DNA of 64,000 nt from Patescibacterium sp964487795 (GTDB lineage: Bacteria > Patescibacteriota > Patescibacteriia > Patescibacteriales > Patescibacteriaceae), in assembly GCA_964487795.1 (NCBI GenBank), contig CAZASI010000001.1, positions 186,001 to 250,000 of the forward strand, given 5' to 3'. This document shows positions 48,087-56,536 of the stretch, piece after piece. Position numbers and translations under genes: made by a program. The first letter of the stretch is position 1. Each line of letters starts with the position of its first letter. The notes under the pieces were generated by a model. The model did no database searches. It worked only from the letters and a program-made list of their open reading frames with translations, and was not told the DNA's origin.

Positions 48087-50924
48087 TTAAAGTAGCGGCG
48101 CCAAATACTTTCCCGTATAACTCTTTTTATTCTTAGCTACTTCCTTCGGCGTTCCCGACGCAATTATCTCTCCGCCCTTATGTCCGCCTTCCGGGCCTAA
48201 GTCGATAATCCAGTCTACTGATTTAATAACGTCTAAGTTGTGCTCGATAATAATAACCGTATTTCCGCGATCTACTAAGCGCTGAAGAATTGTCAGTAAA
48301 CGACGAATATCTTCAAAGTGTAAACCAGTCGTCGGTTCATCTAAAATATACAAAGTCTGACCGGTCGGACGACGTGATAACTCGGTCGCCAATTTAATAC
48401 GCTGCGCTTCTCCTCCGGAAAGTGTTGTTGCTGATTGTCCTAATTTAATATAACCAAGTCCAACTTCAAATAAAGTCGCAAGCTTTTGATGAACGGCCGG
48501 AATATGTTTGAAAAATACCATGGCTTCTTCAACTGTCATCTCTAAGACATCAGAAATATTTTTGCCGTTATAGTGTACCTCTAGGACTTCTCTTTGGTAG
48601 CGGTGTCCATGACAGACATCGCACTCAACGTACACATCAGGCAAAAACTGCATTTCAATCTTGATAATACCGTCTCCGGAACAAGTTTCGCAGCGTCCCC
48701 CAACAACGTTAAAAGAAAAGCGTCCCGGTTGATAACCGCGCAACTTTGCTTCAGGAAGAGCCGCAAACAAATCTCTGATCGGAGTAAAGAGTCCGGTGTA
48801 GGTTGCAGGGTTTGAACGAGGAGTTCGTCCGATAGGAGATTGGTCAATATCAATTACTTTATCAAGATTTTCTAAACCTTCGATTCTATCGTGCTTGCCC
48901 GGCAATTCTTTGGCGCGATAAAATTTGTGATTTAAAGCTGTTGCCAAAATATCCGTAATCAAAGTTGATTTACCGGATCCGGAAACTCCGGTAATAGCAA
49001 TAAGTTTTCCCAAAGGAAAATCAACGGTGACATTTTTTAAATTGTGTTCAGAAGCGTTTACTATTTTAATTGATTGTCCGTTACCGGCTCGATAATTTTG
49101 CGGCACTGGTATTGATTTTTTGCCAGCCAAATATTGTCCGGTTAAGGACTTTGCATTCTTTTTTATTTCTGCCGGCGTTCCCGCAGCAACTACGGTACCG
49201 CCGTGTTCGCCCGCTCCCGGTCCGATATCAATAATATAATCAGATGCTTCCATAGTCGCAGCGTCATGTTCAACAACAATAACGGTATTACCTAGATCTC
49301 TTAAATCTTTTAAGGTGTCGATTAATTTGTCGTTATCTCTTTGATGTAAACCAATCGACGGTTCATCTAAAATATAGAGAACACCCATCAAGGCCGAACC
49401 AATCTGTGTTGCAAGTCTAATACGCTGCGCTTCACCGCCCGACAAAGAATTCGCCGAACGTGACAAAGTTAAATAATCCAAACCAACGTTAAGTAAAAAA
49501 TTAAGACGCAATTTAATCTCTTTTAATATCTGAGCTGAAATTTTCTTATCGCGAGCCGAAAAACTTTTATTTTCTTCAAGGCTGACAAAGAAATCACGCG
49601 CTTCTTCAATTGATTTAACCGTTACTTCATGAATCGAAAGACTGGCAATCTTTACCGCCAAACTTTCCGGCTTAAGACGCTTGCCGCTGCAGGAAGGGCA
49701 AACTAAGACACGCATAAAGCTCTCAATTTCTTTGCGCACATAATCCGACTCAGTCTGTTCATAGCGTCGCATCAAGTTCGGAATAATGCCTTCAAACTCA
49801 TGGCTGTCGCTGGCCTTAGCACCATAGAAAATCAATGTGCGCTGCTTCTGGTTCAAGGCTGACAAAGGAGTGTTTAGATCAAAACCATAGTCCTGAGCAG
49901 CCTCTCCGAGCTGTTTTGAGAGCCACATCTGTCCATTAACGTTGTTATGAACCCAGGGCTTAATACCGCCTTGAGCGATAGTCAGTTTCTCATTAAATAC
50001 CAACTCAGGATCAACTTCCAATTTTGTTCCAAGACCCGAACAATCAGGACAAGCGCCATGCGGTGAATTAAAAGAAAAGTGATGAGGTTCCGGTTCCATG
50101 ATAGTTAAACCGCAATTCGGGCAAGCCAAGAGACGAGAAAATATTTTCAACGTTTCTTTAGCGCTTTGCCAGACATACATAATTCCTTCGCCTAAATCCA
50201 AAGCGCGTTCTACGCCTTCAGTTAAACGTGCAATATCTTCCTTGTCAGCACTGACCGTAACGCGATCAACCACAATTTCTAAATTATGTTTCTTTTGTTT
50301 ATCAACACTTAAATCTTCAAACTCTTCCAAGGTATAAATTGTATTATCAAAACGTACGCGACTAAAACCCGCACGCTTTATACTGCCAATAACTGATTTA
50401 TGTTCTCCTTTTTTATCGCGAATAATCGGCGCCAACAAAATAATATCTTCTTTAGAGCATTGTTCAAGAATTTGATGAATAATTTCATCGAGTGAATACG
50501 GTTTTACTTTTAAATCGCAGTTCGGACAATAGGGGACACCAATACGCGCAAAGAGTAAGCGCAAATAATCATAAATTTCCGTTACCGTGCCAACGGTTGA
50601 ACGGGGATTATGCGAGGTTGATTTTTGATCAATAGAAATTGCCGGTGACAAACCTTCAATTAAATCAACATCAGGTTTATCAATCAAACCAACAAACTGA
50701 CGTGCATAAGCTGAAAGAGATTCAACGTAGCGGCGTTGCCCTTCGGCATAAATAGTATCAAAAGCTAGCGACGATTTTCCTGATCCGGACAAGCCTGTAA
50801 TGACCACAAGTTTGTCGCGAGGTATATCGACATCAATATTTTTCAAATTATGCACGCGGGCGCCTTGAATCCTGATACAATCAGTGCGGTGTTTAGATGA
50901 ACTGGAATGAGAGGGTTTAGGCAT
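48087..50924 (-). CDS. uvrA: Excinuclease ABC subunit A
   Basis: 945 residues from the ATG at 50924 (MPKPSHSSSS). Damage-recognition ATPase of nucleotide excision repair. Both ABC modules are present: Walker A GLSGSGKSSLAFDTIYAEG and GVSGSGKSTLITDI, two signature LSGGEAQRI copies, and three zinc-binding Cys clusters (CPNCDL, CPNCGL..CPDCSG, CETCSG..CDVCHG). Normal length. No adjacent uvrB or uvrC. A weak purine stretch (AAGGAAG) lies about 13 nt upstream; the start is uncertain by a few codons. Confidence 0.97.
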   Translation of the reverse strand: MPKPSHSSSSKHRTDCIRIQGARVHNLKNIDVDIPRDKLVVITGLSGSGKSSLAFDTIYAEGQRRYVESLSAYARQFVGLIDKPDVDLIEGLSPAISIDQKSTSHNPRSTVGTVTEIYDYLRLLFARIGVPYCPNCDLKVKPYSLDEIIHQILEQCSKEDIILLAPIIRDKKGEHKSVIGSIKRAGFSRVRFDNTIYTLEEFEDLSVDKQKKHNLEIVVDRVTVSADKEDIARLTEGVERALDLGEGIMYVWQSAKETLKIFSRLLACPNCGLTIMEPEPHHFSFNSPHGACPDCSGLGTKLEVDPELVFNEKLTIAQGGIKPWVHNNVNGQMWLSKQLGEAAQDYGFDLNTPLSALNQKQRTLIFYGAKASDSHEFEGIIPNLMRRYEQTESDYVRKEIESFMRVLVCPSCSGKRLKPESLAVKIASLSIHEVTVKSIEEARDFFVSLEENKSFSARDKKISAQILKEIKLRLNFLLNVGLDYLTLSRSANSLSGGEAQRIRLATQIGSALMGVLYILDEPSIGLHQRDNDKLIDTLKDLRDLGNTVIVVEHDAATMEASDYIIDIGPGAGEHGGTVVAAGTPAEIKKNAKSLTGQYLAGKKSIPVPQNYRAGNGQSIKIVNASEHNLKNVTVDFPLGKLIAITGVSGSGKSTLITDILATALNHKFYRAKELPGKHDRIEGLENLDKVIDIDQSPIGRTPRSNPATYTGLFTPIRDLFAALPEAKLRGYQPGRFSFNVVGGRCETCSGDGIIKIEMQFLPDVYVECDVCHGHRYQREVLEVHYNGKNISDVLEMTVEEAMVFFKHIPAVHQKLATLFEVGLGYIKLGQSATTLSGGEAQRIKLATELSRRPTGQTLYILDEPTTGLHFEDIRRLLTILQRLVDRGNTVIIIEHNLDVIKSVDWIIDLGPEGGHKGGEIIASGTPKEVAKNKKSYTGKYLAPLL

Positions 50925-51055
50925 AAAATAAATCTTCCTTATTATACAGAAGAAAAAGACTTTCCGCAAGGGGTTGACCCCCGCTTCGGGACTTGATTTT
51001 TTCTTAATAAAAAGTTATGATTTGCTTCATTGGGCGTTAGACTAACGCCTTATGA

Positions 51056-51128
51056 GCACTCGTAGCTCAACGGATAGAGCACTTGGCTTCGGACCAAGGG
51101 GTTGAGGGTTCGAATCCCCCCGAGTGCA
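51056..51128 (+). tRNA. tRNA-Arg (TCG anticodon)
   Basis: Acceptor GCACTCG pairs with CGAGTGC; anticodon arm CTTGG-CTTCGGA-CCAAG gives TCG. The T arm has GGTTCGAATCC. CCA is not encoded in full. Confidence 0.9.
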
Positions 51129-51141
51129 CCGATAATATTAT

Positions 51142-51215
51142 GGCTGGGTAGCTCAGTTGGTTAGAGCGTAGCACTCATAACGCTAAGGTCGAGAGTTCGA
51201 GCCTCTCCCCAGCCA
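51142..51215 (+). tRNA. tRNA-Met (CAT anticodon, elongator type)
   Basis: Acceptor GGCTGGG pairs with CCCAGCC; the anticodon loop CTCATAA gives CAT. The body resembles elongator tRNA-Met of other bacteria. An Ile (lysidine) CAT tRNA is possible, but the overall likeness favours Met. CCA is not encoded. Confidence 0.85.
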
Positions 51216-51242
51216 CTTGTTTTAACAAAATTTTATAATTAA

Positions 51243-51332
51243 GCACCCATAGCTCAGCGGTAAATCCGTCCCAGACGGACTCTTAAGCGAAGGATATAGT
51301 TTCATGTTCGAATAAGTTAATGTTTACAATAT
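51243..51332 (+). pseudogene. Degenerate tRNA-Lys copy
   Basis: The 5' 20 nt (GCACCCATAGCTCAGCGGTA) are identical to the intact tRNA-Lys 90 nt downstream, and the CTCTTAAGCGAA anticodon-loop region is also kept. The D-arm 3' side, variable region, T stem and 3' acceptor are lost; only a short GTTCGAAT T-loop-like piece remains. It looks like a decayed tandem duplicate. Confidence 0.7.
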
Positions 51333-51404
51333 GCACCCATAGCTCAGCGGTAGAGCAGTCGCCTCTTAAGCGAATGGTCGCAGGTTCGATCCCTGCTGGG
51401 TGCA
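51333..51404 (+). tRNA. tRNA-Lys (CTT anticodon)
   Basis: Acceptor GCACCCA pairs with TGGGTGC; anticodon arm TCGC-CTCTTAA-GCGA gives CTT. The T arm is GCAGG/CCTGC. CCA is not encoded (ACA follows). Confidence 0.9.
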
Positions 51405-51492
51405 CATTATGATTCAGGAGTAGAGCATTTATTCAAAATAAGCTACAATTAAATTAATACAATTTGTTCTTAAAAAAGAGTAGGGGGCGTAC

Positions 51493-51882
51493 ATGATTAT
51501 ATGCAAATCAAATCAAAGTCTTTTTGATTTAGCGTTCTTTTTTATTGAGCCGGATAAGTGCGATATTGTTAATGTTATTGAAATATCTGATCCAGAGGAG
51601 CCAGATTACAGTAACATTATAAAACGCATACTCATTTATCATTGTGATCATGAAACATTTAAGTTTGGTGTCACGCTGCTTGAATGGTATCCGGAATTAG
51701 AATTAGAGGGTTTCTGCGAAGGTCCACTGTATATCAACGACTTACAACGAATGAGTCGCGATCAAATCGAGAAATCTGATGAGTTGTTTATAGCTGGTGA
51801 TTTTTGGGGGCTATCAAACTTCGGTGTCGCAAAGATTGCAATATTGTTCGCTCCAACTCTTATGTCAGAATTGGTTAATTAA
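51493..51882 (+). CDS. Hypothetical soluble protein
   Basis: 129 residues, acidic, no membrane segment, no family recognised. Contains FKFGVTLLEWYPELELEGF. A Shine-Dalgarno (AGGGGG) lies 5 nt before the ATG, followed by its own hairpin terminator. One of the dispersed accessory genes. Confidence 0.6.
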   Translation: MIICKSNQSLFDLAFFFIEPDKCDIVNVIEISDPEEPDYSNIIKRILIYHCDHETFKFGVTLLEWYPELELEGFCEGPLYINDLQRMSRDQIEKSDELFIAGDFWGLSNFGVAKIAILFAPTLMSELVN

Positions 51883-51886
51883 CATG

Positions 51887-51915
51887 AAAACCTTCCCTCA
51901 ATAGGAAGGTTTTTG
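51887..51915 (+). terminator. Terminator after 51493-51882
   Basis: AAAACCTTCC/GGAAGGTTTTT hairpin plus T-run. Confidence 0.8.
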
Positions 51916-51939
51916 TTTTTTATTTTATATTGTACATTA

Positions 51940-51968
51940 TTGACTTATAACAGTTCTTATGATACATT
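51940..51968 (+). promoter_or_regulatory. Promoter of the PHA_gran_rgn gene
   Basis: TTGACT (51940-51945), 17 bp ending in TGA, TACATT (51963-51968). It supports a start at 52009. Confidence 0.6.
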
Positions 51969-52008
51969 ATTTAAACTTTCTTTTAAAAATAAACGCGGAG
52001 AAAAAACA

Positions 52009-52338
52009 TTGAACCAGATTAATATTGCTTCATATCATAAGCTCAACTCAGAAGAAGCTCTTGAACGAGCAAAAAGATTATTGGAAACACTTAAAACCCA
52101 ACACGCCAGTAAAATCACTAACTTTGAGGAAAAATGGGGCGGTGCTCAGGGAATATTCACTATTTCAATTTCCTTCAGTATATTTGGCATCCCAATCAAA
52201 GGAGAAATGGCTGGCGGCTTAGTAGTACAGGATAATTTTGTGCAAGTATACAGCACAAACATTTCACAAAGCATTGTTTCATATCAAAATCTTATTGAAA
52301 CAACAATCAAGAGTGAATTAAACAAATTACTAAGCTAA
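52009..52338 (+). CDS. PHA-granule-type (PF09650-like) small protein
   Basis: 109 residues from the TTG at 52009, supported by GCGGAG 8 nt upstream and a promoter at 51940-51968. An in-frame ATG upstream lies before that promoter. Sequence INIASYHKLNSEEALERAKRLLETLK with later GIFTISISFSIFGIPIKGEMAG matches the 'polyhydroxyalkanoic acid system' family, a small START-like fold; its function in bacteria without PHA is not known. Confidence 0.6.
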   Translation: MNQINIASYHKLNSEEALERAKRLLETLKTQHASKITNFEEKWGGAQGIFTISISFSIFGIPIKGEMAGGLVVQDNFVQVYSTNISQSIVSYQNLIETTIKSELNKLLS

Positions 52339-52349
52339 GCTTAATAAAC

Positions 52350-52376
52350 AAAAAGGAGCCCCGCAAGGCTCCTTTT
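52350..52376. terminator. Bidirectional terminator at the end of the nusA-HU transcript
   Basis: AAAAGGAGCC/GGCTCCTTTT strong stem with T-run, used by 52009-52338 (+) and the long minus-strand run ending in HU. Confidence 0.85.
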
Positions 52377-52388
52377 CTGCTATGTAAT

Positions 52389-52670
52389 TTATTTTCCTTT
52401 TAACGCGTCTTTGAGGGTTTTACCAGTTTTAAATTTTGCGACTTTCACTTCCGGAATCTGTATTCGTTCATTTGGCTTTTGAGGATTAACTCCACCGCGT
52501 GTATGACGGATGCGTGATTCAAAGGTTCCGAAACCTACTAGACTTACCTTGCCGCCACTTTTTAACTCGCTGATAATCAAATCAACCATCTTATCAATAA
52601 CATCTTCAACGTTCTTGCGGTTCACGCCGATGCCGGCGGAAATTTTTTCTATCAAGGTTGCTTTGTTCAT
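52389..52670 (-). CDS. HU-family DNA-binding protein
   Basis: 93 residues from the ATG at 52670 (MNKATLIEKI). Histone-like DNA-bending homodimer. Conserved KVSLVGFGTFESRIRHTRGGVNPQ with the DNA-contacting arm NPQKPNERIQIPEVKVAKFKTGKTLKDAL. Complete. Last gene of the long run; a terminator follows. Confidence 0.93.
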   Translation of the reverse strand: MNKATLIEKISAGIGVNRKNVEDVIDKMVDLIISELKSGGKVSLVGFGTFESRIRHTRGGVNPQKPNERIQIPEVKVAKFKTGKTLKDALKGK

Positions 52671-52697
52671 ATGCATGGTCTTAAGAAACAAAGTTTA

Positions 52698-52916
52698 TCA
52701 AACAAATAAGCGAAGGACCGACAAACCGAAGAACAAAATTGCCAGGACAATCGTTGTGATGAAAAGAATTTTTTCAACGCCACGCTTTGTCTGGAAAACT
52801 GCGCTCGATCCGCCAAAGATTCCTGAAAGTCCGGTGCCACGATTCTGTAACAAAATTACAGTAATGAGAACTACAGCGACGGCCATGATGGCGATTTGGA
52901 TGATAAATGGATTCAT
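52698..52916 (-). CDS. secG: Preprotein translocase subunit SecG
   Basis: 72 residues, two membrane helices (IQIAIMAVAVVLITVILLQN and KILFITTIVLAILFFGLSVL) joined by the conserved loop RGTGLSGIFGGSS. Normal length for SecG. Follows rplT by 2 nt and precedes HU by about 27 nt. Confidence 0.9.
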   Translation of the reverse strand: MNPFIIQIAIMAVAVVLITVILLQNRGTGLSGIFGGSSAVFQTKRGVEKILFITTIVLAILFFGLSVLRLFV

Positions 52917-52918
52917 AC

Positions 52919-53266
52919 TTATTTACTCACTTTCTTTAAGATACTTTCAAAAGCAGCCGGGTGATTAACAGCCAAATCAGCTAAAATCTTTCGATCAACT
53001 TCTACGTTGGCTTTTTTAAGCAATCCGATGAATTTTGAATAAGACAAATCATGTTCCTTTACAAAGGCACTGATCTTAATCTGCCACAACGCACGGTTGG
53101 TGCGCTTCTTACGACGACGGTCAGTATAGGCGTGTACGCCGGCTTTCAAAACCGCAGTCTTGGCCTGCTTAATTAATTTTTTGCGACCCCATTTATAACC
53201 TTTGGTTTTAGCCAAAAGCTTGCGGCGCTTCTTTACATGGGTTGTACCTCGTTTAACTCTAGGCAT
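52919..53266 (-). CDS. rplT: 50S ribosomal protein L20
   Basis: 115 residues with the L20 N-terminal MPRVKRGTTHVKKRRKLLAKTKGYKWGRKK and YSKFIGLLKKANVEVDRKILADLA. Binds 23S rRNA early in assembly. Third gene of the canonical infC-rpmI-rplT order; L20 autoregulation is known elsewhere but was not examined here. Confidence 0.97.
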   Translation of the reverse strand: MPRVKRGTTHVKKRRKLLAKTKGYKWGRKKLIKQAKTAVLKAGVHAYTDRRRKKRTNRALWQIKISAFVKEHDLSYSKFIGLLKKANVEVDRKILADLAVNHPAAFESILKKVSK

Positions 53267-53281
53267 ATCGGGAGTATATGT

Positions 53282-53479
53282 TTAATTATAGGGCATGAAA
53301 CTCGCAATGTTCTTGGCATCGGCTTTGTGCGCTGAGATATCGCGACGTTTATTGCGGACCGTATTGCCCGACTCGCGGGAATTAAAATGGCCCTGACCGG
53401 CTTTACGACGGCGTAGCTTGTTGGTCTTAGTTTTGGTAAATCTCTTGACCGTAGCCTGGTGTGTTTTGATCTTGGGCAT
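53282..53479 (-). CDS. rpmI: 50S ribosomal protein L35
   Basis: 65 residues; MPKIKTHQATVKRFTKTKTNKLRRRKAGQGHF is the L35 N-terminal block. Basic ribosomal protein, normal length. Lies between infC and rplT. Confidence 0.95.
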   Translation of the reverse strand: MPKIKTHQATVKRFTKTKTNKLRRRKAGQGHFNSRESGNTVRNKRRDISAHKADAKNIASFMPYN

Positions 53480-53510
53480 AACTCAGAATTTCAATTATAT
53501 TAGATAAAAA

Positions 53511-54071
53511 CTAGGGTTTTTTATTAGTAACTACCATAGTAAACTTTCCACCCTGGGATGTCAAGCCTTCCTCAACAATAATCGACAGCTCAGGATCTTC
53601 TTTAAGGGCAGCGATGAACTTATCAACCATTTGACGAGCTAGCTCAGGGTGCTGACGTTCGCGACCACGCAACTGAAGTTCCAAGCGCAATTTGTCACCT
53701 TTGGACAAAAACTTCTTGGCCTGTTCCTTACGCACGGAAAAATCATGCTCGCCAATACGAATAGACAAGCGCAAACCTTTAATTTCTGATTTTTTTAAAT
53801 GCGCGCGCTGTTTTTGAACTTTCTTATCACGTTCATATTTAAATTGTCCGTAATCTGCAATGCGTACGATCGGAGGAACTGACGTTGGATTAACTTCAAT
53901 CAAATCAAAGCCCGCCTCTTCAGCTTGGGCCAAAGCTTCTTCAATGGGAGTATCTGCATGAAAGTTACCTTCTTCATCAATAAGCATGACAAGCGGGGCA
54001 TGAATCGCCCGATTGATGCGGAAAGCTTTTGACGGCTCTTGATGTTTTGGTTTGCGATGCGTTCGACGCAT
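53511..54071 (-). CDS. infC: Translation initiation factor IF-3
   Basis: 186 residues. N-terminal domain with IRAPxVxLIDxEG-like NRAIHAPLVMLIDEEGN, linker, and C-terminal domain with LRLSIRIGEHDFSVRKEQAKKFL and GDKLRLELQLRGRE. Prevents 70S formation and proofreads start codons. The ATG at 54071 has no Shine-Dalgarno. Directly downstream of tRNA-Gly. Confidence 0.95.
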   Translation of the reverse strand: MRRTHRKPKHQEPSKAFRINRAIHAPLVMLIDEEGNFHADTPIEEALAQAEEAGFDLIEVNPTSVPPIVRIADYGQFKYERDKKVQKQRAHLKKSEIKGLRLSIRIGEHDFSVRKEQAKKFLSKGDKLRLELQLRGRERQHPELARQMVDKFIAALKEDPELSIIVEEGLTSQGGKFTMVVTNKKP

Positions 54072-54092
54072 GAAAAAAAATTAATTTAAATG

Positions 54093-54167
54093 TGGAGCGG
54101 GTAACGGGAATCGAACCCGTATCTCTACCATGGCAAGGTAATGTAATAGCCATTATACGATACCCGC
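54093..54167 (-). tRNA. tRNA-Gly (GCC anticodon)
   Basis: Read on the minus strand, acceptor GCGGGTA pairs with TACCCGC; anticodon loop TTGCCAT gives GCC. CCA is encoded. The gene lies between infC and tRNA-Leu on the same strand. Confidence 0.9.
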
Positions 54168-54184
54168 CTACGCCTAACGGCTTC

Positions 54185-54200
54185 GGCGGGCAGGCCCGCC
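54185..54200. repeat. GC-rich palindrome between tRNA-Gly and tRNA-Leu
   Basis: GGCGGGC-AG-GCCCGCC, a 7-bp stem with 2-nt loop, flanked by GCCTA/TAGGC. Another palindrome (54239-54264) sits at the end of tRNA-Leu. Possibly processing or barrier elements. Confidence 0.5.
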
Positions 54201-54238
54201 ATGTAGGCAACTCTATAAATTTAAAACTAACTTGCTTG

Positions 54239-54264
54239 CCAGCCGAAGCTTATGCGAAGGCTGG
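54239..54264. repeat. Palindrome at the 3' end of tRNA-Leu
   Basis: CCAGCC/GGCTGG arms around a GAAGCTT-containing loop, touching the tRNA-Leu CCA. Its GAAGCTT core is shared with the palindrome at 14530-14555. Confidence 0.5.
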
Positions 54265-54350
54265 TGCCGAAGGAGGGAATCGAACCCTCACTGCATTTTA
54301 CTACAAGCGGATTTTAAGTCCGCCGCGTCTACCAATTCCGCCACTTCGGC
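54262..54350 (-). tRNA. tRNA-Leu (TAA anticodon)
   Basis: Read on the minus strand, acceptor GCCGAAG pairs with CTTCGGC; anticodon arm GCGGA-CTTAAAA-TCCGC gives TAA. The long variable arm (about 15 nt) is typical of class II tRNAs. ACCA is encoded. Confidence 0.92.
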
Positions 54351-54373
54351 AAACGAGTAGCAGGAGATTATCC

Positions 54374-54754
54374 TGGTGGAGATGAGGGGAGTCGAACCCC
54401 TGTCTAATAATCAGTTAACAGTGTTTGTACAGATCTAGCTTAGTCTCAGTTTTCGCTCGCGCTCTCAAGACTAAACAAAAAAAGCGCAAACTAGTTTGAA
54501 TGGTTTAAGATATCGACTTCAAACGGAATCGAAATCCGAGTCTGCAGTATGACACCCGTAATCCATCGCGCAGACTGCAATGGGCGGATGGTTACGGCCC
54601 TTAGGCGGCAACGGTCACTAAGCTAGGAACCTTCCATGAGAAGGCAAGCTTAGCGTTTACAGTATTTTCAACTGTTGTTGTGATCGGTTTAGCGTGTCAA
54701 TCAGCACGACCTGAACACTGGAAACAAATATTATTATCAAATCCTGGCATCCCC
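54374..54754 (-). ncRNA. ssrA: Transfer-messenger RNA (tmRNA)
   Basis: 381 nt. Read on the minus strand, the ends form a tRNA-like part: 5' GGGGATG pairs with 3' CATCTCC, followed by ACCA, with the T arm AGGGGTTCGACTCCCCT. An open tag frame ends ..SLVTVAA before TAA (54601-54603); if it begins at the GCT at 54654-54652 it codes for 17 residues (AKLAFSWKVPSLVTVAA), otherwise slightly more. The resume codon is inferred, not certain. smpB ends 14 nt upstream on the same strand. Confidence 0.95.
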
Positions 54755-54767
54755 GAGGATTTTCTTC

Positions 54768-55247
54768 TTAAGAACTCAGCTTGCGAGAACCGCTTTTTTG
54801 TATGGCTCCTAGACTTCGTTTAAGCTCCCGTTCTTTAATGCTTTGACGCTTGTCAAAGCGCTTTTTTCCGCGAGCTACAGCGAATTCTAGTTTCACAAGA
54901 CTTCTGTCAGTATACAGTCGGGTTGGGACTAATGTCAAGCCTTTTTCCTGCTGTTTTCCTGTTAAATAAGCTATTTCTCGGCGTTTCAGCAAGAGCTTGC
55001 GCGGCCGCTCCGGATCATAGCCTTCTTTCTTGCCAGCATAGCGATATTGACCGATATAGGCGTTAATCAAATAGGCCTCAGGACGTACACCACCACGTCC
55101 GCGAAACACAACAAAAGCCCCTTTGAGATTGGCTTGGCCGCTCTTGGCAGCTTTAGTTTCTTGGCCGCTTAAGACAACGCCGGCGCTATATTTTTCAAGA
55201 AATTCGTAATCGTAAGCTGCCCGTTTGTTTAGGGCAAGAACGCTCAT
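54768..55247 (-). CDS. smpB: SsrA-binding protein
   Basis: 159 residues. Beta-barrel protein that brings tmRNA to stalled ribosomes. Conserved blocks: NKRAAYDYEFLEKYSAGVVLSGQETKAAKSGQANLKGAFV, ARKLLLKRREI-like PRKLLLKRREIAYL, and the basic tail AVARGKKRFDKRQSIKERE. Full length. Located just upstream of ssrA in the same direction and probably on the same transcript. Confidence 0.96.
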   Translation of the reverse strand: MSVLALNKRAAYDYEFLEKYSAGVVLSGQETKAAKSGQANLKGAFVVFRGRGGVRPEAYLINAYIGQYRYAGKKEGYDPERPRKLLLKRREIAYLTGKQQEKGLTLVPTRLYTDRSLVKLEFAVARGKKRFDKRQSIKERELKRSLGAIQKSGSRKLSS

Positions 55248-55251
55248 ACAT

Positions 55252-56532
55252 TTAGGAGTTCCAGCTTATCAACTTAGTGATAGCTGCGCGATTCAAAAGC
55301 ATGGATTCGATATGACGACGATAGGCGGCTGACTCAATAGTTTCAATCGCCTTTGGATCATGCCCATATCTTTTCTTTAACGCTTCAATTTCTTTTTTTA
55401 TTTCTTCTTCGTTAACTGAAATATTTTCCGCGGCGACGATCGCGCGTAACACTAAACTGGTTTTCACTCGCTGCAATGCTTGGGGTTTAAATTCTTCTCC
55501 CAATTGTTCAGAACTTTTATTAATACTTGAAAGATAATCGGCAAACACGCCTCCGGAATTCTGTACGTTTTGTTCAAGCTCAGCTAACATTGTGCTAACT
55601 TCGTTAGAAACAAGCATATCAGAAATTTCTCCAAACTGCGCGTTGGCAACAATCTTTTCTAAAATACGGCCCTCAAGTTTGAAATCAGCTTCATGCTTTT
55701 TTTCATGCTCAAGTGATTGTTTAATATTTTTTTTCAATTCATCAATATCTTTTAAACCAAAGCCAGCCGCAAAACCTTCGTCCAGTTCCGGTAAGCTGCG
55801 CGCAAATACTTCTTTAGCTTTTACTTTAAAAGAAACTTTTTTTCCGGCAAGTTGCTTTTGATGATAATCGGCCGGATACATCAACTCAAAACTGCGTTCA
55901 TCATCCTTTTTCATGCCTGTTACTTTTTCATCAAAGCCCGGCACAACATATTCTTTGCCTAAAACCAACGCGAGGTCTTTGCCTTGGCCGTTTTCAAGCG
56001 GAACATTATCAAGTGACATGTTGATATCCAAAATCATTTTGTCACCGTCCGCTGACTCGCGTTCGGCAGCACTTTCAACAACTCTGGTTTCGCGCAAATG
56101 ATTAATTACTTTAGCAATATCTTCCTCGGTCACTTCCGCTATTTCTTTAGTAAAACCAAATTCTTTATATGAACCAAGCGTTGTCGAAGGCAAAAGCGTC
56201 AACATGATTTTATATTCAAAATCATTATCCGGCGCAATTTTAATAATCGTTATTTCCGGTTGTCCGACCCAGTCTTCAGTAACTTTTTCTTTTAAGGCTT
56301 GATCAATAGTTTTAGATACGGCAATGCGTGACGCTTCATCAAGAATCGCCATATCACCGACTTTCTTCTTTACCATCTCAAAAGGAGCTTTACCCGGTCT
56401 AAAACCTTCAATCGTAGTTTGTTCTGACAATCGCGCCGCAGCTTTTTCGGCAAACGCGCGCATCTCATCGGCACTAACTGTGACGATAAGTTCTACGCGT
56501 GATGCTGCAATGTCGTTTCGTGTAACAGTCAT
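55252..56532 (-). CDS. tig: Trigger factor
   Basis: 426 residues. Ribosome-bound chaperone. N-terminal ribosome-docking signature GFRPGKAP (43-50), PPIase domain (about 155-240) and helical C-terminal domain. Complete. The PPIase loop residues are not all of the classical FKBP set, so isomerase activity is uncertain. Follows hppA by 4 nt. Confidence 0.95.
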   Translation of the reverse strand: MTVTRNDIAASRVELIVTVSADEMRAFAEKAAARLSEQTTIEGFRPGKAPFEMVKKKVGDMAILDEASRIAVSKTIDQALKEKVTEDWVGQPEITIIKIAPDNDFEYKIMLTLLPSTTLGSYKEFGFTKEIAEVTEEDIAKVINHLRETRVVESAAERESADGDKMILDINMSLDNVPLENGQGKDLALVLGKEYVVPGFDEKVTGMKKDDERSFELMYPADYHQKQLAGKKVSFKVKAKEVFARSLPELDEGFAAGFGLKDIDELKKNIKQSLEHEKKHEADFKLEGRILEKIVANAQFGEISDMLVSNEVSTMLAELEQNVQNSGGVFADYLSSINKSSEQLGEEFKPQALQRVKTSLVLRAIVAAENISVNEEEIKKEIEALKKRYGHDPKAIETIESAAYRRHIESMLLNRAAITKLISWNS

Positions 56533-56536
56533 GTAA

